From the NCBI GenBank assembly GCA_020632925.1, contig JACKER010000008.1, forward strand, positions 1-64,000: 64,000 nucleotides of DNA, read 5' to 3'. Each line of letters starts with the position of its first letter. The stretch's first letter is position 1. The notes below the pieces were generated by a model that was given only the letters and a program-made list of their open reading frames with translations, ran no database searches and was not told where the DNA came from. Origin of the DNA: Alphaproteobacteria bacterium (GTDB lineage: Bacteria; Myxococcota_A; UBA796; GCA-2862545). Positions 26,353-36,940 of this stretch are shown here, piece after piece. A program made the position numbers and the translations under genes.

Positions 26353-28445
26353 CGGTCCCCCTTCGGAACGTCGGGATGGAGCAGGCGCCGCCGACGCCCG
26401 ATGGCCAACGCCGCCGGTGCCAGCGCCAACCACCAGGGTGCGAAGCCCACGGAGGAGCAACCGTCGGTGACGGCGCCGCCGCCGCGGAGCACCAGCCCGT
26501 CGCACAGATCACCGAGGTCGTCACCGTCCTCGTTCTCCTGCAGCGGGTTGGGCACGTCCGGGCAGTTGTCGCAGGCGTCGCCGACGAGGTCCCCGTCGCG
26601 GTCGCCGTTGTCGGGGGAGGCGACGAACACGCAGCGGTCGCACACGTCGGTGATGCCGTCCCCGTCGTAGTCCGCGCCGTCCGTGTCCGGCGTGTCGGGG
26701 CACCCGTCGCACACATCGCCGATGTGGTCGCCGTCCCGGTCCGCCTGCTCGGGGTCGGGCACGCCCGGGCAGGTGTCGCAGGCGTCCCCGAACTCGTCGC
26801 CGTCGGCGTCCGACTGGTCCTGGTTCGCGAAGACCACGCAGTTGTCGCAGCGGTCGCCGACGCCGTCCAGGTCGATGTCGGACTGGTCGTCGTTCGGCAG
26901 GTCGATGCAGTTGTCGCAGGAGTTCCCCACGCCGTCACCGTCCCGATCGGCCTCCTCGAGGGTGCTCACGAGGTCGGGGCAGATGTCGCAGGCGTCGCCG
27001 ATGCCGTCGCCGTCCCGGTCCGCCTGATCGGGGTTGAACACCGTCGGGCAGTTGTCGCACGGGTCGCCGACGCCGTCCGCATCAACGTCGCCCTGGCCCG
27101 GGTTGTACACCAGCGGGCAGTTGTCGCAGGCGTCCCCCCAGAAGTCCACCTCCTCGCGGATCCCGATGACGAGCGGGTCGCTGTCGAGCTGGTCGGGGTT
27201 GAAGACGCGCAGGCAGTTGTCGCACGCGTCGCCCACCCCGTCGTGGTCCTCGTCCCGCTGGTCCGGGTTGTCCACGGTCGGGCAGTTGTCGCAGGCGTTC
27301 GCGAAGCAGTCGTTGTCGTCGTTCGTGCCGTCGTCGGGGACGTAGGGGCAGCTGTCGCAGAGGTCGCCGATCTGGTCGCAGTCGAGGTCGGACTGATCGG
27401 GGTTGTAGTCCTCGCCGCAGTTGTCGCAGGTGAGGTTGTACGTCGCGACGACCACGCCGTCGGGGCTCTCGATGTTCACCGTGCCGGCGGACAGGTGGTC
27501 CTTGTCGCCGTCGAAGTCGGTCGTCGGGTACTCGCAGCCGAACGTGAAGTAGTCGTGGTACGCGTCGCGCGTGGTGTACGGCAGGCCCGTGTTGGGATCG
27601 ACGTTCGAGGCGCACTCCGGGTCGCCGAGGTCGACCAGCCCCTCGTCGGAGACGTCGTAGGTGTTGCAGTTCAGGTCCTGGCGCACCCAGGAGTTGATGC
27701 AGGTGTCGGTCGGCCGGACGTACTTCAGGGAGTAGAGGAGGGCGTCGGCGAACAACCGGTCCCCGTCGGAGTCCGCGCTCCAGGACCCGGGCTGCTGGGC
27801 GGCGCCGAGCGGGAGCACGTTCACGGCCACGATGCGACCGGCGCTGACGGGATCGGCGTCCTGCGCCACGACGGCGGGCACCGCGTTGGACCAGCGCATG
27901 GTCACGTAGGCGGGCGGCACCGCGGCCAGGTTCGCGACCTGGAAGCTACCGGCGCCGCCCTGGAACACGTTCACGCCGTAGGTCGTGAAATGCCCGGGAT
28001 CCAACGGCAACCACGCGTACTCGACGACGGCGCCCAGACCGAGGTTGCCTCCGGGAGCGGCGACCGGACCCTGGGTCACGGGGAGCATCGTCGCCAGGCG
28101 GCCCGCGACGCCGCTGGCCGGGCTGAACGACCCGAGGCCGAGGACGATGCCGCCGCCGCCGTCGTGGTAGTCGGCGAGCACGTCGCCCGTGCCGATGGCG
28201 TCGAGCATCGCGGCGTCACCCCACACCAGCACGGCGTGGAACTCACGCAGCTCCTGCAGATCGGGGGTGTGGCTCGTCAGGTCGATGAACGACGCCCGCT
28301 CGAACTCGCCGGTGCACATCAGCATCTCGACGACGACGTTGTTCGTGCTGACGTTGCTGGCCGAGCCGAGCACGGCCACGGCCTGCGCCGACGCGACCCC
28401 CGGCAGCGCCAGACCCAGAAGCAGCGAACCCACGCGCAAGCTCAC
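26349..28445 (-). CDS. Exported TSP3-repeat protein with MYXO-CTERM-like tail (paralogue 2 of operon)
   Basis: 698 aa from GTG at 28445, which overlaps the preceding stop (GTGA) and follows GGAGGAGGG. Signal peptide LRVGSLLLGLALPGVASAQ. The alpha/beta domain reads AVAVLGSASNVSTN, FHAVLVWGDAAMLD and GGGIVLGLGSFS. After the QDLNCNTYDVSDEGLVDL linker come about fourteen TSP3 repeats. The tail is LRGGGAVTDGCSSVGFAPWW, a hydrophobic helix and RRRR. The Cys followed by small residues suits a MYXO-CTERM site. Confidence 0.87.
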   Translation of the reverse strand: MSLRVGSLLLGLALPGVASAQAVAVLGSASNVSTNNVVVEMLMCTGEFERASFIDLTSHTPDLQELREFHAVLVWGDAAMLDAIGTGDVLADYHDGGGGIVLGLGSFSPASGVAGRLATMLPVTQGPVAAPGGNLGLGAVVEYAWLPLDPGHFTTYGVNVFQGGAGSFQVANLAAVPPAYVTMRWSNAVPAVVAQDADPVSAGRIVAVNVLPLGAAQQPGSWSADSDGDRLFADALLYSLKYVRPTDTCINSWVRQDLNCNTYDVSDEGLVDLGDPECASNVDPNTGLPYTTRDAYHDYFTFGCEYPTTDFDGDKDHLSAGTVNIESPDGVVVATYNLTCDNCGEDYNPDQSDLDCDQIGDLCDSCPYVPDDGTNDDNDCFANACDNCPTVDNPDQRDEDHDGVGDACDNCLRVFNPDQLDSDPLVIGIREEVDFWGDACDNCPLVYNPGQGDVDADGVGDPCDNCPTVFNPDQADRDGDGIGDACDICPDLVSTLEEADRDGDGVGNSCDNCIDLPNDDQSDIDLDGVGDRCDNCVVFANQDQSDADGDEFGDACDTCPGVPDPEQADRDGDHIGDVCDGCPDTPDTDGADYDGDGITDVCDRCVFVASPDNGDRDGDLVGDACDNCPDVPNPLQENEDGDDLGDLCDGLVLRGGGAVTDGCSSVGFAPWWLALAPAALAIGRRRRLLHPDVPKGDR
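26490..27430 (-). repeat. TSP type-3 coding repeats, array 2
   Basis: Degenerate units encoding DxDGDGxGDxCDNCP loops, about fourteen in number. One insertion near 27130-27180 is longer than a normal unit. Confidence 0.85.
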
Positions 28446-31195
28446 ACCCTCCTCCCAGACCGGCGCCGCGCCGAGACCAGGCCCGCCACGATCAGCGCCA
28501 GCGCACCGACGGGCGCGGTCCCACCGGTGGAGCAACCCCGGACGACCTCGCCGCCGCCACGTAGCACGTAGGGGTCACACTGGTCGCCGATCCCGTCGCC
28601 GTCGGCATCCGCCTGGTCGGGGTTCGGGTCCTCGGGGCAGTTGTCGCACGGATCGCCCACGAGATCGCCGTCGGTGTCCGTGTTGGGGAAGGACGGCACG
28701 AGGAGGCACAGGTCGCACACGTTCGTGACCATGTCCTGGTCGGTGTCCTCGAAGCCGGCGTCGGGGGTGTCGGGGCATCCGTCGCACGCGTCGCCCACGC
28801 CGTCCCCGTCGCGATCGGCCTGATCGGGGTCCGCGATGGTGGGGCACAGGTCGCACACGGAGCCGACGCCGTCCTGGTCGGTGTCCTCCTGGGCCCCGTT
28901 GGCGAACACCGGGCAGTTGTCGCAGATGTCGCCGACCCCGTCGAGGTCGATGTCGGACTGGTCGGGGTTCGCGAAGCCCTCCTCGGGGCAGTTGTCGCAG
29001 GAGTCACCGACCCCGTCACCGTCCTTGTCGTTCTCGTTCTCGTTGATGTCCTCGTCGTCCGGACACGGATCGCAGGCGTCGCCCATGCCGTCGTCGTCGC
29101 GATCGGCCTGATCCGGGTTCGGGATCAGCGGGCAGTTGTCGCAGGGATCGCCGACACCGTCGACATCACCGTCCGTCTGGTCGCGGTTGCAGATCGTCGG
29201 GCAGTTGTCGCAGGCGTCACCGAAGCCGTCTGGGAGCCCGTAGTAGTCGGGGCAGCTGTCCGAATCGAGCTGGTCGTTGAACGTCGTCGGGCAGTTGTCG
29301 CACACGTCGCCGAACGAGTCGTGGTCGAGGTCCGACTGGTCCGGGTTCGGCGTGCACGGGCAGTTGTCACAGGCGTTGCCGATGCAGTCGCCGTCCGGCA
29401 GGCCGTTGAACGGGCAGAAGTTCTCCTGCCCCCGGTTGAACGTGTAGAGGCAGTTGTCGCACAGGTCGCCGACCTCGTCGCAGTCCAGGTCGAACTGGTC
29501 CGGGTTGAAGTCGACGGGGCAGTTGTCGCACTCGAGCGTCGAGATCTGGGCGATCTGACCGTCGGGCGTGAAGATGTCGACCTCGCCCACCGGCCGCGTC
29601 GACAGCATCGGGAGCGCGAGGACCTCGTTGATCACGACGCCGCCCGTCGCGCTGCGGAACGGCGAGCCGTCGGTCATCCGACCCGGGGAGTACGGACCGA
29701 TGGCGCCGACCACGTCGGTGTGGATGACGAGCGGGGCGTTCGACACGCCCTCGGGCTCGCGTACCAGCGAGCGGCCCTCGCCCGCCTCCGCACCGAAGGT
29801 CACCTCGTCCAGGATGACCGCCGCGCTGTCGCGGAGCTGGACCGTGTGCCCGTCCTCGTTGATGCCGAGCTGACCGGAGGTCGCCTGCTGGACGCGGACG
29901 TTCGGGTACAGCGGGCCGCACCACGAGTCGAAGGGCTGGGTCCCGAGCCCGAAGCCGCCGCTGGCGAGCGGGCTGTCGGCGATGACCACGACCGCCTGCC
30001 CGGGCTGGAGCACGGTGGGCGACGGGAAGGTGTGCCGGATCGTGCCGCCCACCCGCACCGTCCCACCCGACAGGATGACGGGCTGGGTGCCCGGGTTCAC
30101 GATCTCGACGAACTCGTCGTCGTCGGGGTCGACGATGCCGTCGCAGTTCGCGTCCCCGATGGGGTCGGTCACGGTGACGAAGGGGCTCACGAACCCGACG
30201 AGGCCGTCCTCGTCGATGTCGTCCAGGCCGAGCCAGTTCTGGCACTGGTGGGAGCCGAAGTCGTAGTAGTAGTCGTCGCTCTCGAACGGGACCCCGTTGT
30301 CGGGATCGACGCGCGACTCGCAGATCGGGTCCCGCGAGATGTCGACGGCGAGCTCGTCCGACACGTCGAACCCGTCGCAGTCGTAGTCCTGGTAATACTC
30401 ACGGTTCCGACAGGTGTCCGACGGCTTCTGGTAGTTCATCGACCAGAGCAGCGGCGCCGAGTACGCGCGGTCGCCGTCGCCGGACCAGGCGTTCGTCCGG
30501 TGCGACAGGTTCACCGCCGCGGTCCGTCCGCCGTTGCCGATGCCCGGATCGCGGACCACGATCGCCGGGATCCCGTCGGACCACTCCGCGGTCACGGCGG
30601 CGTTCGGCCGCACGGTGACGCCGATGGCGCGCACGTCCCGCGGGTACGGGATGGGGATGCCGAAGGCGTTGACCGGCTGCGAGATGCGGTTCACGCCGTA
30701 GTTCGAGAAGTGGCCGTAGATCGGGCCGCGGAGCCACTCGTACCCGATGCTCTGCCCGATCGTGGTCGGGTCGGGCGCGTTCGACGCCATGCCGACCGTG
30801 AGCGGGAGGTACCCGGCGTCGACGAAGCGACCGCGGATCTCCGTGCCGTTCTGCAGCGCGCCGCTCGAGACCACGACGCCGTGGCCGAGGTCGGCGTACT
30901 CCGCGAGCACGTCACCGAGCGCGATGCTGTCCGCGAACTTCCCCGCGCTCCACACCAGGACCGCGTGGTAGTCCACGAGGAGCCCCATCGGCGGGGTGCC
31001 GTTCGTGGCGTCGTACAGGTCGATGGTCGCGAACTCGCCGGTGCAGGAGAGCATGTCGCGGATCGCCGGCCCCTCGTCGAAGAGGGGGTCGGCGTTGGCG
31101 CCCACCAGCAGGATGTCCTGCGCGGACGCCGTGCCGGACAGGGCGAGCTGCGCGAACAGCAGCGCCGCACCGGCGCGGACGCGACGCCCGCCCAT
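28442..31195 (-). CDS. Exported TSP3-repeat protein with inserted lamin-tail domain (paralogue 1 of operon)
   Basis: 917 aa, the largest paralogue. Signal peptide to about TASAQ, alpha/beta domain (DILLVGANADPLF, DYHAVLVWSAGKFAD, GHGVVVSSGALQ). Unlike the others it then carries a lamin-tail-like domain at about 330-530 (DDDEFVEIVNPGTQPVILSG, HTFPSPTVLQPGQAVVVIAD). TSP3 repeats follow from about 555. The tail VLRGGGEVVRGCSTGGTAPV, helix and RRRSGRR is the closest match in the window to a classical MYXO-CTERM. ATG at 31195 follows GGAGGAG and lies just after the ompA-like stop. Confidence 0.88.
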   Translation of the reverse strand: MGGRRVRAGAALLFAQLALSGTASAQDILLVGANADPLFDEGPAIRDMLSCTGEFATIDLYDATNGTPPMGLLVDYHAVLVWSAGKFADSIALGDVLAEYADLGHGVVVSSGALQNGTEIRGRFVDAGYLPLTVGMASNAPDPTTIGQSIGYEWLRGPIYGHFSNYGVNRISQPVNAFGIPIPYPRDVRAIGVTVRPNAAVTAEWSDGIPAIVVRDPGIGNGGRTAAVNLSHRTNAWSGDGDRAYSAPLLWSMNYQKPSDTCRNREYYQDYDCDGFDVSDELAVDISRDPICESRVDPDNGVPFESDDYYYDFGSHQCQNWLGLDDIDEDGLVGFVSPFVTVTDPIGDANCDGIVDPDDDEFVEIVNPGTQPVILSGGTVRVGGTIRHTFPSPTVLQPGQAVVVIADSPLASGGFGLGTQPFDSWCGPLYPNVRVQQATSGQLGINEDGHTVQLRDSAAVILDEVTFGAEAGEGRSLVREPEGVSNAPLVIHTDVVGAIGPYSPGRMTDGSPFRSATGGVVINEVLALPMLSTRPVGEVDIFTPDGQIAQISTLECDNCPVDFNPDQFDLDCDEVGDLCDNCLYTFNRGQENFCPFNGLPDGDCIGNACDNCPCTPNPDQSDLDHDSFGDVCDNCPTTFNDQLDSDSCPDYYGLPDGFGDACDNCPTICNRDQTDGDVDGVGDPCDNCPLIPNPDQADRDDDGMGDACDPCPDDEDINENENDKDGDGVGDSCDNCPEEGFANPDQSDIDLDGVGDICDNCPVFANGAQEDTDQDGVGSVCDLCPTIADPDQADRDGDGVGDACDGCPDTPDAGFEDTDQDMVTNVCDLCLLVPSFPNTDTDGDLVGDPCDNCPEDPNPDQADADGDGIGDQCDPYVLRGGGEVVRGCSTGGTAPVGALALIVAGLVSARRRSGRRV
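28570..29530 (-). repeat. TSP type-3 coding repeats, array 1
   Basis: About fourteen degenerate CDNCP-encoding units, with two atypical spacers near 29215-29270 and 29385-29430. Same core as the downstream arrays, consistent with duplication of the whole gene. Confidence 0.85.
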
Positions 31196-31196
31196 G

Positions 31197-32783
31197 CTAC
31201 TCCTCCTCGTCGATCGGGAGGCCGAACTCGTCCAGCTTCGGGCCCTTCGGTGGCTCCTCGACCGGCTCCGCCTCGGGCTTCTCGGGCTGAACGACCTTCA
31301 CGATCGTGCCGTTCCACGGGAGCGTCTGGAAGTCGGGGTAGTCCGGCATCTGGTCCGGCGAGTCGAACTGGCGGGTGATGTGGAACTCGACGCGGCGGTT
31401 CTTCTGCAGCGCCTCCTCGTCCTCGCCTTCCTGGATCGGCTTGACCTCGCCGAGCCCACGGTAGGCGATTCGGTCCTCCGCGACGCCGTATTCCATGAGC
31501 TTCTCCCAGATCGCCCGGGCGCGGCTCTCGGCCAGCTTGTAGTTGTGTTCGTACGAGCCTTCCTGCGAGGCGTGCCCCTCGATGACGAGGTTCGCGATGT
31601 ACGGGTCGGCGTTGACGAGGTCGGCGACCGCCTGCAGGGTCGGCAGCGACTTGTCCATGATCGTGTTCGTGTCGACGACGAACTCGACCATGTCCCGAAT
31701 GTAGATCCGGTCCTTCAGCTTCTGGATAATCTCGCCCTCCTCGAAGACCGGCTCCGTCGGCTCCTCGATGATGACGTCGACCTCGGGCGGGATCTCGGCG
31801 ATCGGGGTCGGCGGCTCCTCGAGCACGTACGTCGGGGGCAACGGCTCACGCGGCGGGACCTCGACCATGACGCCGGTGAAGATCCGGAAGTCGGTCGTGC
31901 CGTACCCGGAGGTCAGGCCGCGACCGGCGCCGAGGCTGACCGTGGTGCGGCGCGACGGGTACACCTCGAGGCCACCGAGCGCCTCGAGCGAGTTCTCGGC
32001 CCCACCCTGGAGGAACTGCTCGAGCACGGACCGGGAGAGGAGCTGGGCGTTCACGCCGACGCGGGTGGCGTCCGGCAGCTTGAGGCGCAGCGCGTTGCCC
32101 CACTGGACCTCGCTCGCCGCCACGAAGTCCTCGCGGGTCTCGCGGGTGGCGCGCGACATCAGGCCGAAGTCGCTGGCGACGGTGAGCGGGCCGAGGTTCA
32201 ACGCGACGAGCGCGGCGCCGGTGAAGCGGATCGCGCCCTCGCCCGAGTAGGCGTTCTGCGCGCCGGTCGGCAGCGTCAGGCCCACCCGACCGCCGACGTT
32301 GAAGACGTCGTTGGGGGTGCGGATGACGAGCACGCGCACGGTGCCGCCGATGTCTCCCAGCTTGTACCCCGGGGCGGAGAAGGCGACCTGGGTGCCGTCC
32401 GAGTCCCAGTCGTACGACATGGGGATGGCCAGGCCGAAGGTGACGCGCTGCACGTCGAGCGAGGCGCCGTACGTCTGCTGCCACCGGTTCGCGACGACCG
32501 GGCCGAGCTCCTGGTTCGTGAGGCCCTCGTACAGCGTGAGCGGGTTCTGCTCGTACTGCCAGAGCGCGCCGAGGCGCCAGGTGAGGTTCCGGTTCGCCAT
32601 GGCGGCGTCCACGCCGGCGAAGCTGGACGAGCCGAACTGCGGGCGCACGAACTCGATGTCGATCGAGTACGGCGGGCCCTCGGCGAACTGCTGCGCCAGC
32701 GCGTCACCGGAGACCGCGAGGCTGAGCGCGACCAGCGCGCCCTGTCCGTAGCGACCGAGGTTCGCTCGACCCCTCGTCGTCAC
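31197..32783 (-). CDS. OmpA-family outer membrane protein
   Basis: 528 aa from GTG at 32783 after GGAGG. Signal peptide ends near GDALAQ. Residues about 30-320 look like a beta-barrel (alternating strands such as FGLAIPMSYDWDSD and GGRVGLTLPTGAQ). A Pro/Glu hinge (320-350) follows, then an OmpA C-terminal peptidoglycan-binding domain at about 364-455 (VEFVVDTNTIMDKS, IEGHASQEG, SRARAIWEKL, NRRVEFHI). The last 50 residues are acidic and Pro-rich. It is the first gene of the TSP3 operon and could provide the envelope platform for it. Confidence 0.9.
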   Translation of the reverse strand: MTTRGRANLGRYGQGALVALSLAVSGDALAQQFAEGPPYSIDIEFVRPQFGSSSFAGVDAAMANRNLTWRLGALWQYEQNPLTLYEGLTNQELGPVVANRWQQTYGASLDVQRVTFGLAIPMSYDWDSDGTQVAFSAPGYKLGDIGGTVRVLVIRTPNDVFNVGGRVGLTLPTGAQNAYSGEGAIRFTGAALVALNLGPLTVASDFGLMSRATRETREDFVAASEVQWGNALRLKLPDATRVGVNAQLLSRSVLEQFLQGGAENSLEALGGLEVYPSRRTTVSLGAGRGLTSGYGTTDFRIFTGVMVEVPPREPLPPTYVLEEPPTPIAEIPPEVDVIIEEPTEPVFEEGEIIQKLKDRIYIRDMVEFVVDTNTIMDKSLPTLQAVADLVNADPYIANLVIEGHASQEGSYEHNYKLAESRARAIWEKLMEYGVAEDRIAYRGLGEVKPIQEGEDEEALQKNRRVEFHITRQFDSPDQMPDYPDFQTLPWNGTIVKVVQPEKPEAEPVEEPPKGPKLDEFGLPIDEEE

Positions 32784-32851
32784 TCGCTCTCCTCCCACGT
32801 TCGCTCCTTGCTTGGCTGGCGGGCCGCTCCCACCGGGGCGGCGGGAAGGGG

Positions 32852-32880
32852 ATTCTACAGCCTGACGGCGGTTCCGCCAG
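32852..32880 (-). promoter_or_regulatory. Possible promoter of the ompA-TSP3 operon
   Basis: The minus strand has TAGAAT (five of six -10 bases) at 32852-32857. A weak -35-like CTGGCG lies 17 nt upstream, overlapping an imperfect hairpin GGCGG-AA-CCGCC. It lies about 70 nt before the GTG at 32783, in the only gap upstream of the operon. Confidence 0.28.
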
Positions 32881-32944
32881 GGGCGGCGCCCAGGTAACGC
32901 ATCCTCGACCGGACGCCGACGATGCCCGGACGCTCCGACCTGCG

Positions 32945-34111
32945 TCACACCTCGAGCAGGATTCGCTCGGGGTTCTCGACGCACTCCTTGACCCGGACGA
33001 GGAATCCGACGGCCTCGCGACCGTCCACGACGCGGTGGTCGTAGGAGAGCGCGACGTACATCATGGGACGCAGCTCGATGCGACCCTCGACCCCGATGGG
33101 ACGCTCCTGGATGGCGTGCATGCCGAGGATGCCGACCTGGGGCGGGTTGAGGATCGGCGTCGACATGAGCGACCCGAACACGCCGCCGTTCGAGACGGTG
33201 AAGGTGCCGCCCTCGAAGTCCTCGATCCGCAGCTTGTTGTCGCGGGCCCGCTGGGCCAGCTCGCCGATGGCGCGCTCGACCTCGCTGAACGACATCTGAT
33301 CGGCATCGCGGACGACGGGGACGACCAGGCCCTTGGGTCCGCTGACGGCCACGCCGATGTCGAAGAAGTGCTTGTAGACGATGTCGTTGCCGTCGACCTC
33401 GGCGTTGATCGCAGGGAACTCCTTGAGCCCCTCGATCACGCCCTTCACGAAGAAGCTCATGAACCCGAGCTTGTGGCCGTAGCGAGCCACGAACTTGTCC
33501 TGGTACCGCTTGCGCAGCGCCATGACCGCGGTCATGTCGATCTCGTTGAACGTCGTCAGCATCGCGGCGTTGTGCTGGGCCTCGACGAGGCGCCGAGCGA
33601 TGGTGCGGCGCAGCGGCGTCATCGGGACGCGCTCGATGCGATCGACGGGCGCCGAGGACCGGGTCGCGACCGGTGCGGGCGCTGCGGTGGCCGGCGCTCC
33701 GCGCGCGTCCTTCACGTCGGCCGAGGTGACGCGTCCACGGGGGCCGGTGCCGGCGACCGAGGCCAGATCGACGCCCTTCTGGTGCGCCTCCTGGCGAGCG
33801 GCCGGGCCCGCGCGCTTGTCGGACGAGGACTGCGCGGCGGCGGGGGCCTCGGGAGCGGCGGCAGCCGTGGGAGCGCCGTCGGGATCGATGCGCGCGAACA
33901 CGCCGCCGATCGCGATCTCCGCCCCCTCGGGTACGAGCTGCTCGGTCAGCACGCCCGACGACGGCGCGGGCACCTCCATCGACGCCTTGTCGGAGTCGAG
34001 CTCCACCAGCCCCTCGCCCTCGCGAACGGCCTCCCCCACCTTCTTCAGCCAACGGGCGAGGAAGACGGTCTGGATCGACTCACCGATGCGCGGGATCTCC
34101 ACGTCCACCAT
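32945..34111 (-). CDS. sucB: Dihydrolipoyllysine-residue succinyltransferase (E2)
   Basis: 388 aa. E2 of the 2-oxoglutarate dehydrogenase complex in the TCA cycle. The lipoyl domain (1-77) has the lipoylated Lys in ELDSDKASMEVPA. A Pro/Ala linker, a peripheral-subunit-binding domain (DLASVAGTGPRGRVTSADV) and the catalytic domain follow; the last has SYDHRVVDGREAV with the active-site His. The ATG lies 14 nt after the sucA stop with AGGAG. The missing E3 must be elsewhere. Confidence 0.95.
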   Translation of the reverse strand: MVDVEIPRIGESIQTVFLARWLKKVGEAVREGEGLVELDSDKASMEVPAPSSGVLTEQLVPEGAEIAIGGVFARIDPDGAPTAAAAPEAPAAAQSSSDKRAGPAARQEAHQKGVDLASVAGTGPRGRVTSADVKDARGAPATAAPAPVATRSSAPVDRIERVPMTPLRRTIARRLVEAQHNAAMLTTFNEIDMTAVMALRKRYQDKFVARYGHKLGFMSFFVKGVIEGLKEFPAINAEVDGNDIVYKHFFDIGVAVSGPKGLVVPVVRDADQMSFSEVERAIGELAQRARDNKLRIEDFEGGTFTVSNGGVFGSLMSTPILNPPQVGILGMHAIQERPIGVEGRIELRPMMYVALSYDHRVVDGREAVGFLVRVKECVENPERILLEV

Positions 34112-34125
34112 GTTCGGGGCTCCTG

Positions 34126-36939
<2,814 letters not shown>

Positions 36940-36940
36940 C

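Noticed and set aside
21950..29530. Regularly spaced direct repeats resembling a CRISPR array
   Set aside because: The repeats are degenerate, in phase with long reading frames and encode CDNCP calcium-binding units. Spacing varies in multiples of three and there are no unique spacers.
24000..31300. Val/Asp/Ala-rich plus-strand frames opposite the TSP3 genes
   Set aside because: Antisense of the repeated Asp-Asn-Cys codons. Repetitive VVARVADAV-type sequence is the expected mirror, not a protein.
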